64,000 nucleotides of DNA from Aspidiotus rigidus (GCA_035079385.1 JAVHKY010000054.1:7479501-7543500); one strand, 5' to 3'. Counted from the first letter of the stretch, positions 12,145 through 22,872 are shown. Notes: generated by a model from the sequence alone, not told the origin. Numbers and translations are program-made.

Positions 12145-12822
12145 TTACTTCTTACCTTTCTTATTACCGTCATCTATATTGTGCCAGGTCAATCGTTCTT
12201 CATAAAAGTCGATCACTAGTTGAGGGCATTTCAAATTGGCCTCTTTAGCAAGAACCATATCAGTACTCTCGGAGCCATTCCAAGCCATCAGGAATTTCAG
12301 TTCTCCGTCAACTTCTGTCGCACCCATTATTTTGGCTGGTTTTAATCCTCGGGCAAAACCAACAACTTCTTCTGATTCTTCGTCTGAGTCGGATTTTTGT
12401 TTTTTTAATGAATTTGATGACGATGTTGAGGTATCACCTTTAGATTTCCTCTTTTTAAGAGATTGAGGTTGATTCTCTTTTTCTGATTTCTTCTTAGTAA
12501 GCGTTTCGTCTTTTTTCTTAGTATCAGTATCTTCATTTTTCGTATCGTCCTTCTTAGTATCAGTTTTCTTAGGAGTATCTTTCTTCTTAGGGTCATCTTT
12601 CTTCTTTGATTCGTCCTTCTTTTTCTTCTCTTGCTGCTCCTTTTCAAACTTCGCTATCAATTCCGGACAATCAAGGTTTTCTTCTGGCTCCCATGTATTC
12701 TGACTTTCTGGGTAACCTTTCCACTTGATACGATATTGTACCTTACCATTTTGGTCAACACGTTTGCTCCGAACGCACTCAACTTCATATTCTTCATCGC
12801 TGCTATCCTTAGTATCAGACAT
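12145..12822 (-). CDS. Second HP1-like protein, long charged hinge
   Basis: This 225-aa single-exon coding region is an HP1 paralogue. The chromodomain at about residues 10-60 ([32 protein letters not shown]) keeps the Y, W and Y of the methyl-lysine cage. The chromoshadow at about 157-220 starts [16 protein letters not shown] and ends [14 protein letters not shown]. Between them lies an unusually long hinge made of near-repeats of lysine runs with D, T and E ([15 protein letters not shown]). In HP1 proteins the hinge binds nucleic acid. ATG 12822 was chosen because a splice acceptor (TTTTACAG) sits immediately before it; a donor at 13290 would make a 5' UTR intron of about 470 bp. The chromoshadow is much more similar to that of the 4344-4892 gene than the hinge is, as expected for duplicated genes. 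Confidence 0.93.
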   Translation of the reverse strand: MSDTKDSSDEEYEVECVRSKRVDQNGKVQYRIKWKGYPESQNTWEPEENLDCPELIAKFEKEQQEKKKKDESKKKDDPKKKDTPKKTDTKKDDTKNEDTDTKKKDETLTKKKSEKENQPQSLKKRKSKGDTSTSSSNSLKKQKSDSDEESEEVVGFARGLKPAKIMGATEVDGELKFLMAWNGSESTDMVLAKEANLKCPQLVIDFYEERLTWHNIDDGNKKGKK

Positions 12823-13600
12823 CTGTAAAATCAAAAGTTAATGAACGATAAAAAATTCGGCAGAACTAATGCCTAATTTCAGAGGAGAAATTATAAACTC
12901 CAAGGATCAATTAAGTTGTGCACTACTGTTTCAGATGGAAAACGGATTGAAAGATAGAAATTGGCCCATTCTTTTCTTGAGGGCTGCAAGAGATTTCTTG
13001 AAATAATCGAGTACCGTTTCAATTCCTCTCATCTTTCGTCCAATCGTTATTTCGCTCAAAGCGGTCATTTGTTAACACGCTACCATCCGTTCAAGTAACT
13101 CGACTGAGTGGACGAAAAAGATGGAATTACTGCGTAGTTTGTACCGAATTACAGACCGCGCTTCAAGATGAGAGTGTGATACTTAAAAGTAACTTTTCGC
13201 GCTCACTTTTCAATCTCAGCACAACAACAGCAGTACCGAGCAGCACCGGTAAATACACCATTTCGTATTAAAAAACATGAGTTTAGCTTACCTTTTTATT
13301 TTCGAGTTCGAAAGAAATATAAATGACAATATAATTTCAGAGTTGCGAATTTCAGAATAGAACGCTACGTTTTAAGAACTCGAATAAATCTGCAAAGAAT
13401 AATTAATAGAATAGGTTTAAAGTTCGAATTATTAAGGGACGCTTTAGTCCTTTAGATACAAGACTAAGCACGATCACTTTACATTGTTACCTACTACGTC
13501 CAATACAAAATCGTTCCTATCGAAGGAAGAAAGAAACAGCAGGTTCCTTGAAAGTTTAAAATTAAAATGGAAACAAAAAGTCAACGAAAACTACCAGAAC
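12823..13600 (-). promoter_or_regulatory. 5' UTR intron and promoter region of second HP1
   Basis: The acceptor at 12823 and the donor GTAAGC near 13290 (reading leftward) define a probable 5' UTR intron. Promoter sequences would lie right of 13292. No TATA box can be assigned with confidence. Confidence 0.45.
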
Positions 13601-13689
13601 GTTTTTTCTTCGTTTAAAAATGACATGACTCGTGTGTGATATAAGTCGAGTATTCTAATCAGCCAAGGCCAAGCAACCTCCGAGGGAGA

Positions 13690-13790
13690 TGCTATTTGCA
13701 CACGAGTCGGTATTTCACGCCACATTGGGAGGTAAGTTGATTCCGCGAGTCTTAGAAGTTCTTGCGTTCGAGTTCGCACCTTCGCACCTC
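13690..13790 (-). repeat. Dispersed repeat, inverted copy at 15805-15910
   Basis: About 100 bp here matches the reverse complement of 15805-15910, including ACGAGTCGGTATTTCACGCC and GTTGATTCCGCGAGTCT. In either copy one frame can be read as LAEST-LPMWREIPTR, but it is short and broken. It may be a fragment of an unknown transposon. The two copies bracket the inverted pair of 462-bp MITEs. Confidence 0.55.
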
Positions 13791-14205
13791 TGACAAAAGA
13801 GGGTACTGCTGCAGGGCGCGTAACTAGTAACCGCGACCGTTTAAGTATCTGATACTATCCCGCAATACGCGAATACGTGATTCTGATTGGTTCGTTGAAG
13901 ACTTCTGATTGGTCTAGAAATGTCTGGTTCATAAAATATTTTTTTCTTATGTAAATTAATATTGGAGCTATTTTAATTTGTAAATAAATCTAAAACTGTG
14001 CATATTTAACGAAAAAAAATTATTGGAAGAGAAAGCTAGAACATTGTAGATTATAAATATTACATTCGTCTCTTATAAATATCTTTATTTAAGGGTATGC
14101 TCTACCTAGTCACTCACACATAGAAAATATACGTGTATTACACAAAATGGTGTGTTGCGGGTAGTGATTTTTGCCCACATATAACATATCGAATAATGTA
14201 CAAAA

Positions 14206-14667
14206 CACGGTATAAGATGAAGAGGTAATGACACAACGCTAAAATCGTGTCCGCAGTTTTGAAGTTGTACGTACAAACTTCCGCTAGGTTTGCAGCGAAC
14301 ACTCGGGCTGTTTCCCTGTTCCTTCTACACCCCACCTGCGCCGAGACGTTACCGTTGGTACCCTAGTATTGATGAAATTTCCAAGGATTATAAAAAATCC
14401 AAGAATTTACTTAGAAGGGTGATTCTTTCAAAATTTTATAGAGTAGATTAAATGGTATTTTTATGCCAAATATGAAATGCATCGGCTGATTCCTGATCCT
14501 GCAATAAATTTTTGAAAGTAGCGGCGTTCCCATAAGACTCTGTACATTACCCATCACTTTCATCACGAGCGCTGCGCTCGGGATGTTCAGAACTACTTCA
14601 AAATCACGGACAGCGTTTACCACAGTCAGAATACGTTCGTGTCACTACCTCTTCATCTTATACCGTG
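14206..14667 (+). mobile_element. hAT-like MITE, family 2, copy A (462 bp)
   Basis: The termini are CACGGTATAAGATGAAGAGG and its inverse, with the exact 8-bp duplication GTACAAAA on both sides (14198-14205, 14668-14675). There is no transposase. A 70-codon open frame inside every copy is fixed by the repeat and is not evidence of a gene. Confidence 0.9.
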
Positions 14668-14689
14668 GTACAAAATGATTTGGAATAGG

Positions 14690-15301
14690 AAAATATCAGT
14701 CTGATGATATTTTGGTACTTACCTTTTTCTCAAGTGAATTACCTTGAAAAATAATATTTTTTGAGTGAAATATCTTGAAAAATATTAGAAGTCCAATAAT
14801 ATTCTCGGACTTGGTCGTTTTTTCAAGTAGAATATCTCAAAGAATTTTTGAAGTCCAAACATATTTTGGTACTTCGGTTGTTTTTTTGAGTAAAGCCTGG
14901 TACACACGATGCTAATATGCAAGCGTGCTAGATACTAGCATGGTTAACGCAATCAAAAAGTTGGAAATTTTCAACTTTTCCCATGCTAGTATACTCTGTT
15001 CACGTTAAGAAAGGGCTTGCGATTGTACTTTCAGAAAGGATAAAAGGTAGTAAATTTCTTATCACCTCTTTTTCCATGTTTAAAACATTGTGATAAGAAA
15101 TTTACTACCTCTTAGCCTTTCTCAAGGTACTACTTTTTTACGATCTCGGCGTGAACAGAGTATAGTCTCTGATTGGTCAACGCTTTGTAACGTGTTTACC
15201 AGGCTTAAAATAATTCCAACAAAATTTCCAAGTCCAAAAATATTCTTGTACTTCGTCTTTTTTTTGAGTAAAGCATTTTGGAAAATATTCAAAGTCCATA
15301 C
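14690..15301. repeat. Degenerate tandem repeat interrupted by a MITE
   Basis: Units of roughly 60-70 bp recur: a TTGAAGTCCAA-like segment, then AATATTTTGGTACTTCG, then TTTTTTGAGTAAA. They occur at about 14690-14893 and again at 15206-15301. The Harbinger-like MITE splits the array. The unit boundaries are approximate. Confidence 0.5.
14894..15205. mobile_element. Harbinger-like foldback MITE (312 bp)
   Basis: The ends are AGCCTGGTACACACG and the inverse of AGCCTGGTAAACACG, flanked by the 3-bp duplication TAA (14891-14893, 15206-15208). A TWA target duplication and GGTNCACACG-type ends resemble PIF/Harbinger elements. The interior is itself a foldback: TACTCTGTTCACG pairs with CGTGAACAGAGTA, and GTAGTAAATTTCTTATCAC pairs with its inverse. 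No transposase is present. Superfamily assignment is inference. Confidence 0.65.
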
Positions 15302-15763
15302 CACGGTATAAGATGAAGAGGTAGTGACACGAACGTATTCTGACTGTGGTAAACGCTGTCCGTGATTTTGTAGTAGTTCTGAACATTCCGAGCGCAGCGC
15401 TCGTGATGAAAGTGATGGGTAATGTACAGAGTCTTATGGGAACGCCGCTACTTTCAAAAATTTATTGCAGGATCAGGAATCAGCCGATGCATTTCATATT
15501 TGGCGTAAAAATACCATTTAATCTACTCTATAAAATTTTGAAAGAATCACCCTTCTAAGTAAATTCTTGGATTTTTTATAATCCTTGGAAATTTCATCAA
15601 TACTAGGGTACCAACGGTAACGTCTCGGCGCAGGTGGGGTGTAGAAGGAACAGGGAAACAGCCCGAGTGTTCGCTGCAAACCTAGCGGAAGTTTGTACGT
15701 ACAACTTCAAAACTGCGGACACGATTTTAGCGTTGTGTCATTACCTCTTCATCTTATACCGTG
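15302..15763 (-). mobile_element. hAT-like MITE, family 2, copy B (462 bp)
   Basis: Same family as copy A in opposite orientation, with target duplication GTCCATAC at 15294-15301 and 15764-15771. The identical length and near-identical sequence suggest recent spread. Confidence 0.9.
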
Positions 15764-16040
15764 GTCCATACAGACCCACAATCCAAAGCTTGAATACAAG
15801 ATGCAATACCGCGCAACACGAGCGTGCGAACTGCGAACGCAAGAACTTCATAGACTCGCGGAATCAACTTCCCTCCCAATGTGGCGTGAAATACCGACTC
15901 GTCTATTAGCACCTCATTTTGTTGAGACACCACGGTGTTGATACGCTTCAAGGGCCGTTCACGAACGAATCTTTACGTCGCGTTTTCGATTCAGCTATCG
16001 CCCTATATATAGCCAGCAATGGCGGCAATAGGGCGATTTT

Positions 16041-16276
16041 CTAGGACAGTTCTGGATTTCTAAGACAGTTTTGGATTTCTAAGACAGTTTTGGATTTCTA
16101 AGATAGTTCTGGATTTCTAAGACATTTCTGGATTTCTAAGACATTTCTGGATTTCTAGGACAGTTCTCAATTTCTAGGACAGTTCTGGATTTCTATTAAG
16201 ACATTTCTGGATTTCTAAGACAGTTCTGGATTTCTAAGACAGTTCTGAATTTCTAGGACAGTTATGAATTTCTCAC
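16041..16276 (+). repeat. 19-bp minisatellite, about 12 units
   Basis: The unit GACAGTTCTGGATTTCTAA repeats head to tail with single-base variants (GACATTTCTGG, GACAGTTTTGG). One unit is lengthened to 22 bp by an insert. Isolated unit-like sequence recurs near 16413. Confidence 0.9.
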
Positions 16277-16608
16277 TTTTTTACTCATTTTTCTTCACTT
16301 TTCGTCGATCCACAAGTTTCTATTTATGAGCTACATGCTGTCAAATTTCTTACTTTTTTACTCATATTTCAGCACTTTTAATCAATTCACAAAATTATTC
16401 AAGTTCCATGTTCTAGGACAGTTATGGATTCCTGAACTTTTCATTCAATTTTCTTTACTTTTGAAGGCTCCAAAAATTCTTCACTTTTACATACCAATTT
16501 TCAGTACGCTTTTGCCAAAAAAACGTGACCAGATTTTCTTGTTCAATTAATTGTTCTCATCCAACTTTTTTCAAGCAACTTTTCTATTTAAAAAATTATT
16601 CAATATAA

Positions 16609-16702
16609 ATGGAGGCCTATGAAGGTTCTTTTGTTGGATTAAATGAATTTGATTTCAAAAATATTATACCATATTTTAAAGATCCAGTTGCAAGATTAGA
16701 TC
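16609..16702 (+). pseudogene. Start of a short ORF split by MITE C1
   Basis: An ATG-initiated frame begins MEAYEGSFVGLNEFDF and runs into the MITE at 16703. On the far side of the whole nest (from 23478) the same frame resumes with related sequence and continues to a stop at about 23572, if MITE C1 and one copy of its 8-bp target duplication are disregarded. The host ORF is about 60 codons. I do not recognise the product; it could be part of an older mobile or viral-like element. Confidence 0.35.
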
Positions 16703-16742
16703 CACGGTATAAGATGAAGAGGTAATGACACAACGCTAAAAT

Positions 16743-17204
16743 CACGGTATAAGATGAAGAGGTAATGACACAACGCTAAAATCGTGTCCGCAGTTTTGAA
16801 GTTGTACGTACAAACTTCCGCTAGGTTTGCAGCGAACACTCGGGCTGTTTCCCTGTTCCTTCTACACCCCACCTGCGCCGAGACGTTACCGTTGGTACCC
16901 TAGTATTGATGAAATTTCCAAGGATTATAAAAAATCCAAGAATTTACTTAGAAGGGTGATTCTTTCAAAATTTTATAGAGTAGATTAAATGGTATTTTTA
17001 TGCCAAATATGAAATGCATCGGCTGATTCCTGATCCTGCAATAAATTTTTGAAAGTAGCGGCGTTCCCATAAGACTCTGTACATTACCCATCACTTTCAT
17101 CACGAGCGCTGCGCTCGGGATGTTCAGAACTACTTCAAAATCACGGACAGCGTTTACCGCAGTCAGAATACGTTCGTGTCACTACCTCTTCATCTTATAC
17201 CGTG
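16743..17204 (+). mobile_element. hAT-like MITE, family 2, copy C2 (inside C1)
   Basis: A full-length 462-bp copy flanked by GCTAAAAT (16735-16742, 17205-17212), which is sequence belonging to C1. The family has therefore jumped into itself. Confidence 0.9.
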
Positions 17205-17278
17205 GCTAAAATCGTGTCCGCAGTTTTGAAGTTGTACGTACAAACTTCCGCTAGGTTTGCAGCGAACACTCGGGCTGT

Positions 17279-17466
17279 TGTCGCCATACAATAAAATGGA
17301 AGAATAAAATAAATTGTTTCAGTCGGACTATATTGTTGATCAAGGCGAATAATAATTAACAATAATTTCTTGTGAAGACGAAAAAAGGCGGTTAAAAAGA
17401 AAACATTAAATTTTATCTTCTGCCCTCACGGTCATGCAGCTGTTGCTGTGTCGTCATGCCGTGACA
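17279..17466 (-). repeat. 3' LTR of the BEL/Pao element
   Basis: 188 bp, starts TGTCGCCATACAATA and ends GCCGTGACA on the plus strand. Read by eye it is identical to the LTR at 22921-23108. Confidence 0.92.
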
Positions 17467-17685
17467 CTCGGGGGCACAAAAATTTTTTTTTTTTTTTTTT
17501 TTTTGTAGCCTAAGCTATGATTATACAATGTAAATGTAAACACAGCAATGTGCTGGGAATTAGCTCTAGTAAATAAATAATGCAATAATATTATGATAAA
17601 TGGTAACTAATAACTTACTATGAATAATTATGAAATAGTTATGGTAGATAACCAGGAGAACTAAATGAGTAAGTATTATGCTTCT

Positions 17686-20600
17686 TCATTGATTGGTTTC
17701 TTCATTGTCCAAAATAATAATGTTTTCGATGTCGTCTGGAATGATTATGTTTTCGATGCTGTCTGGAGGTGACACCTGAGTCGGACTTGAATTTGTATTT
17801 GCTATTTCCATCGGGTAAAGGCTTTCCATCGGACGCTGAAGTATTTGATTGTTAGCCGTACGGACGAAAGCCGAACGGAATTGACCATGCTTACTCTCGT
17901 ATAATTTGACGATTTTCGCCAAGTGCCATTTAGCTCGTGGTTGATTTGGTTCTTCCAATAGAACCACATCACCGATTCGAGGAGCGAGGTTCGTTGTTCT
18001 TGCCTTGAAGTGTTTTTGATCGTACGTATGGCGTTCTCGTAAAGTTTGCAGGTACATCGTTGACCATATTTGCCAGTATTCATTAATTATTTCATTTGCT
18101 TGTCGGGATAGAGCGGCTATTTCTTTCTGAGACATCGAATCTGGGTTTGGAAGTGATGGTTCATCAATTGGGACACGATACCTTGAACGCAAGAAATCAG
18201 CTGGTGACAAAGGGCGGAAATTGTTATCTTCATCAACGTAAGTAATTGGTCTTGAGTTGATTGTTGCTTCTATTTCGAGCAGAATTGTCTGGAAAAGTGT
18301 TGATTGCAGTGATCGTCCCTGTAGAGTACGGTAGAGACATTGTTTAACTGGACTTACCAGGCGTTCATAGACACCTGCTGCCCAGCTTGCACCAGGAGAG
18401 ATCCGTTCCCAAGTAATTTCATGGACCGTATTCGTTCGTATGACTTCCTCGATTAAAATGAACTGTGCAGCATTGTCTGAATAATAAAACGTTGGTGAAG
18501 TTTGTCTTGCCCAAAATCGACGTAAGGCGAGGTAGATGTCGCGTGTTTGTAGAGAATCCAGATATTCCAGTATTATAGCGCGTGTAACAAGACATACTAC
18601 CAGTAATATCCATTTTTTGTGACCATCCACAAATAAATGACCAAGTGTATCGATTGCAGCTTTCGCGAAAGGTACTTCGGTTGGTGTAAGACGAACAGGA
18701 GGCAGTTCAGAATCTGATGGTTGTTTGTATGGTCGTGCTGTGTGACGAGAACATGGAGCGCAACTTTTTAAGGTATTAAATACGGATCGTCGGCCATCTA
18801 TGATCCAATACATTCGACGGATTGCTGTCAGCGTGTGGTTGGTCCCAACATGGAAGTTTGCCTCATGATAGTGTAGTATAATTAAACGAACAAAATGACT
18901 CTGTGTGGCCTTCGGAAGCAATATAGGTTCCTTTTCGTATTCGGACAATGGTGCGTGTTTAAATCTTCCTTTGCAACGTATGATACCGTTTTCATCAATT
19001 TTCAAATTCAATTTTCTGACAAGATCATTTGATTTTTCGTTTTGCAGGTCGTGAAAGATTTCGTGAAAAACCGATTTTTGGACAGTTCGTATCCACCATT
19101 GGATTGTTTTTGTTTTTATGTTCTCATTCGTGAGTCCCATTTTTTGCTTAAACGTTGGCGATTTGAAGCTGATGAAACGAATCAATATTTCCGTAGTGCG
19201 AACCAGTTTTGAGAAAGAAGAAAAATCGGTTAGTGTGATATTGAGTAGAGTTATTGTTGGCTCAGTTTTTATATGGAGAACATCGATGCTTTGTGAGTTT
19301 GTTGGTTCCAGGTTGGATTCAAAGGCGTTAATATCGATAGGATTGAATGGCGGCCACTGATTTGAATGTAACTGAAGAAAATGAGGACCAGTAAACCATG
19401 GTGATTGTTTAAGTTCGGCAAGTGTGGAGCCTCTTGATGCTACGTCCGCAATATTCAATTCTGACGGTACATAACGACAGATGAGGTCAGGAACGGTTCG
19501 AATTTCCTGTAGGCGATTTTCTTCAAAATGGGAGAAAATTTTGGAACTATAGATTCGTGCGAGGGTGCATTTCGAATCACACCAAAGTATTGATTTATTC
19601 GGTAATGGTATTCTGAATTCTTTAATGATGAAAGCGATTGCTCGGGCGGCAAGTGACGCTGCTAGTAATTCTAATTTGGGAATTGTGAGTTTCCGACGAG
19701 GCGTGACTCTAGCTTTAGCAAATATGATGTTGATGTAGACTGAATCGTCAATCTCAGTTCGTTGATAGATTACAAATCCATAACCTCGAGCCGAAGCATC
19801 TGAAAACGCATGCAGAGTAGTGGTATTATTGTTAGGTACATACCTCTGTATTTTGACTGATGAGAGTCGAGTTAAATCGGACTCTATCTCATTCCATCTT
19901 TCCTGATAGTCGTTCGAAAGAGGTGTGTCCCACTGATCTGCGTGTTTATCAATCGTTTGTAGGAGCATTTTTGCTTGAAGGATAAGTGGTGATACAAGGC
20001 CGAGTGGGTCGAATACTTTCGATGTGTTTTTTAGGATTGAACGAAGAGTAGGAACTCCGGAAACAATTTTTGGCGTAGCAATTGAATATTCGTCATTTTG
20101 AGCATCATATTGAAGACCAAGTAACGAAATTACAGACTTTGTTCCTCTATTTTGTGGTGGGATGGCGTTGACGACTGCTTCTGATGATGACACCCATGAG
20201 CGGAGATTCATAGAACACTCTTTGAATGCGTTAATTGTAGTTTGCGCTAATTGGACAGCTGTTTCGATCGAATCGGCGCCTGTTACAAGATTGTCGCTGT
20301 AGAATGATCTCTTAAGTTGAGCAGCAAATTCGTTAAGACTTGTATTTTGATTAATATGAAATGCTATTGTTGCAGCTAAAATGAATGCAGAAGCTTTCAC
20401 TCCGAAGGCAATTCTTGTGAACCGTAAGTGCATTAAATTTTCAACATCAGGGGGTTTAGTGTGGTCCTTTAACCATAGGCAACGAACGTAGTTTCGATCT
20501 TGTATTCGTAGACCAATTTGGAGATAAGCTTTCTCAAAATCGGCATACAGAAATATTAGGTACTGGCGGGAACGGATTACCACACCGACAAGAGCTTCGA

Positions 20601-22872
20601 GTAGCAGGCAACCCTTATGAACTGCGTCATTGAGCGAATAAGCGTTTCTTTTTGTTTTTGCAGTCGCATCGTAGACAATTCGAAGTGGCGTCGATTTTTC
20701 GGGTTGAAATACACCTTGATGAGGGATATAATAAACATCGGCACGCCTCTGAGGATCCGTCACGTTTTCAAGGATACCTGTAGTAATTTGAGTGCGGATG
20801 ATTTCATTGTATGCCTTCATGAATTTACCAGTTAAACTTTTGCATAAAGTTCGGAGACGGCCTAGAGAGAGTCCGAAATTGTTTGGTAGACTGGACGGGT
20901 TAATTCGCCACGGCCATCCTACTTCGTAACGATTATTTTCCAATTTTATAGTTTGATAAAATTGTTGTAAGGCTCGTTCCTGTTCCTCAATATCTGTTGA
21001 GTAAGCATCTCTGATACCAACTACGTCGAGAGCGGAAAGTCTCTCTATTGAGCTTGATGTGACGAGAAGACGCGGTCCGTTAAGTTTTTCTGTGATGCCA
21101 GTGATCATCCATCCAAATATGGAGGAAACGAGGTGAAGATCTTCTTCGATGGTAATTTTGAAATCATTGGCTAAGAAAGAGAAGAAAAAATCTCCTCCTA
21201 TGAGAATTTGAGGCTTTTTCCCGTTGCCTTCATCGGCAAAATTGTACTTGGCATATTGTGGATAATGCTTCAAAAATTCGTTATGGTCAGCACTCTGTAT
21301 ATTATCAGCTATTTCCGGGGTAGTTTGGAGCCTAATTGTCCGGTTTGCTGCAGGAAAATTCACGAAGACTGTCGTTGTTTCGATCCATTTTGGTTGCTTG
21401 TCAAGAAAACCTTTGACGGGTATTTTTTGCTTTGCGGAACGTTCGAGTTGTAGAAAATCAGCGGATTCATCTAAAATGAGGGATTCTGGACAAGCGCAGT
21501 CAAATATAATACGAACGTAATCTGAAAACCCAGTTTTTTCATTGCGTATCTGCGTACAAGCTGTTAGGTACGTGCTCAAGTATCTGATAAACATCCTAGC
21601 GGTGGCGGTTTGCTGATCTTTTGGTAAGGTAGCGGATGTAGATGGTAAATCTAAATTTTTTTCTTCACTATTTTCGTACTTTTTTGCAGTATCTTTAGAT
21701 GGAAATTTGGTTGAGCAAAGGCTGGAATGATGCTTTCCTCGGCAATGATAACATAATTTTTTACTTCTACATTTATTCATCATATGATCGGTACCTAAAC
21801 AGTTGTAACAAGAACCTTTTATTCGTTCTTTACGTTCTTCAGCTGTTGAATACTTGAGGCAATCACTTGAATAATGACTATTTGAACGATAACAGAAAGC
21901 ACACCTCATTTGCGATTTCTTTGTATTCTTTTTGTTTGGATCTGAAGCTGTGAATAGAGCTGATACGGCGGCTTTGTTGGTGGGAAGAGAATTTGAAGTT
22001 ATTTGTGAACTTGGCGTATTGCTCTGAATAATTGTAGAAGAAATAATCGCTTCTCTCAATGAGAGAAGTTTGTCTAAACGTTTACGGAAATTTATCAAGT
22101 TCAGTTCACCTTCAAGTGTTAGCTGAAACAGTATATTCTGGGGAATTTTACTAAAGACGATGTCTTGCAGGTGAACATTGTTTTCAAATTTCTCACCTTG
22201 AACTTCAAGAGCAGATAATACATTATCAATATTATTATATGTTGTTCTGAGAGATTTTGCTTCGTCGACTGCCGGTGATAAATTGACAATTTTCTGGTAG
22301 AGTGCTCGGATCACATTTCCCGTTTGATTGTATTTTTTTTCCAATATTTCTTTTGCCTTGGTGTAGCCTTCAGCTGTTGGTGGAAGGTTTTCTATGGCAG
22401 CTAAAGCTTCACCGGTAGTATATGATTGTAAATATATCAATTTGTCTTCCTCTGAGAGCGGACGAGAATCAAAAACTGACGAAAAGGCTTGGATAAATGA
22501 AGGGTATCTAGTAATGCTTCCATCAAAAGGCGTCAAGCGTAGTTTAGGTAAAGCTGCTAGGCTTTGAATTGGTTGCTGCTCTTCAGGCGGGCTATTTTCA
22601 TCAATCTCATCTCTGAGGTCGATAATTCTCATACGAGCTTGATTTAGAGGTTCGATTGCATTCGAGAAACTGACTGTATCTTTCTGGTTTCCAGTGGGTT
22701 TGAATTTCTCAATCAAAGAAGAAAATTCTACAAGTCGGGCATAAGTTCGTCGGATGGCTTTTAGGTTGGGTTGTTCATCTGACAAGAGCTTATCGGCTTT
22801 CGTGATGGTTTGGTTCAACATTTCCAGGCGGCTTTCAAATTCCTTCAAACGAATAACATTGGCATCAGCCAT
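17686..22872 (-). CDS. BEL/Pao gag-pol polyprotein, 1728 aa
   Basis: A single open frame contains the usual BEL/Pao order. There is a coiled N-terminal gag region (DUF1759-like, about residues 100-270) and three CCHC-like knuckles near 320-395 (CAFCYRSNSHYSSDC, CYNCLGTDHMMNKC, CYHCRGKHHSSLC). A retropepsin-like region is near 455 and reverse transcriptase near 700-960 (YADFEKAYLQIGL). RNase H is near 1010-1130 (HAFSDASARGYGFVIY). An integrase zinc site is followed by the DDE core near 1270-1500 (AAIDTLG, YYSDNAAQF, GVYERLV). A DUF5641-type tail comes last. Two oddities stand out: the protease motif reads FDCA where D-S/T-G is usual, and the YxDD box reads YSDN. Whether these are normal for its subfamily needs an alignment. 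Confidence 0.93.
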   Translation of the reverse strand: MADANVIRLKEFESRLEMLNQTITKADKLLSDEQPNLKAIRRTYARLVEFSSLIEKFKPTGNQKDTVSFSNAIEPLNQARMRIIDLRDEIDENSPPEEQQPIQSLAALPKLRLTPFDGSITRYPSFIQAFSSVFDSRPLSEEDKLIYLQSYTTGEALAAIENLPPTAEGYTKAKEILEKKYNQTGNVIRALYQKIVNLSPAVDEAKSLRTTYNNIDNVLSALEVQGEKFENNVHLQDIVFSKIPQNILFQLTLEGELNLINFRKRLDKLLSLREAIISSTIIQSNTPSSQITSNSLPTNKAAVSALFTASDPNKKNTKKSQMRCAFCYRSNSHYSSDCLKYSTAEERKERIKGSCYNCLGTDHMMNKCRSKKLCYHCRGKHHSSLCSTKFPSKDTAKKYENSEEKNLDLPSTSATLPKDQQTATARMFIRYLSTYLTACTQIRNEKTGFSDYVRIIFDCACPESLILDESADFLQLERSAKQKIPVKGFLDKQPKWIETTTVFVNFPAANRTIRLQTTPEIADNIQSADHNEFLKHYPQYAKYNFADEGNGKKPQILIGGDFFFSFLANDFKITIEEDLHLVSSIFGWMITGITEKLNGPRLLVTSSSIERLSALDVVGIRDAYSTDIEEQERALQQFYQTIKLENNRYEVGWPWRINPSSLPNNFGLSLGRLRTLCKSLTGKFMKAYNEIIRTQITTGILENVTDPQRRADVYYIPHQGVFQPEKSTPLRIVYDATAKTKRNAYSLNDAVHKGCLLLEALVGVVIRSRQYLIFLYADFEKAYLQIGLRIQDRNYVRCLWLKDHTKPPDVENLMHLRFTRIAFGVKASAFILAATIAFHINQNTSLNEFAAQLKRSFYSDNLVTGADSIETAVQLAQTTINAFKECSMNLRSWVSSSEAVVNAIPPQNRGTKSVISLLGLQYDAQNDEYSIATPKIVSGVPTLRSILKNTSKVFDPLGLVSPLILQAKMLLQTIDKHADQWDTPLSNDYQERWNEIESDLTRLSSVKIQRYVPNNNTTTLHAFSDASARGYGFVIYQRTEIDDSVYINIIFAKARVTPRRKLTIPKLELLAASLAARAIAFIIKEFRIPLPNKSILWCDSKCTLARIYSSKIFSHFEENRLQEIRTVPDLICRYVPSELNIADVASRGSTLAELKQSPWFTGPHFLQLHSNQWPPFNPIDINAFESNLEPTNSQSIDVLHIKTEPTITLLNITLTDFSSFSKLVRTTEILIRFISFKSPTFKQKMGLTNENIKTKTIQWWIRTVQKSVFHEIFHDLQNEKSNDLVRKLNLKIDENGIIRCKGRFKHAPLSEYEKEPILLPKATQSHFVRLIILHYHEANFHVGTNHTLTAIRRMYWIIDGRRSVFNTLKSCAPCSRHTARPYKQPSDSELPPVRLTPTEVPFAKAAIDTLGHLFVDGHKKWILLVVCLVTRAIILEYLDSLQTRDIYLALRRFWARQTSPTFYYSDNAAQFILIEEVIRTNTVHEITWERISPGASWAAGVYERLVSPVKQCLYRTLQGRSLQSTLFQTILLEIEATINSRPITYVDEDNNFRPLSPADFLRSRYRVPIDEPSLPNPDSMSQKEIAALSRQANEIINEYWQIWSTMYLQTLRERHTYDQKHFKARTTNLAPRIGDVVLLEEPNQPRAKWHLAKIVKLYESKHGQFRSAFVRTANNQILQRPMESLYPMEIANTNSSPTQVSPPDSIENIIIPDDIENIIILDNEETNQ

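Noticed and set aside
12236..12647. Frames opposite and overlapping the second HP1 gene
   Set aside because: Shadows of the repetitive lysine-rich hinge.
14138..14335. Frame with MGCRRNRETARVFAANLAEV, also at 15634-15909
   Set aside because: Also internal to the same MITE or read across its end.
14411..14623. 70-aa frame repeated at 15346-15558 and 23213-23425
   Set aside because: It lies wholly within the 462-bp MITE and recurs because the element recurs; no transposase or domain similarity.
16041..16276. Regular short repeats that could suggest a CRISPR array
   Set aside because: Units are contiguous 19-mers with no unique spacers, in an animal genome; a minisatellite.
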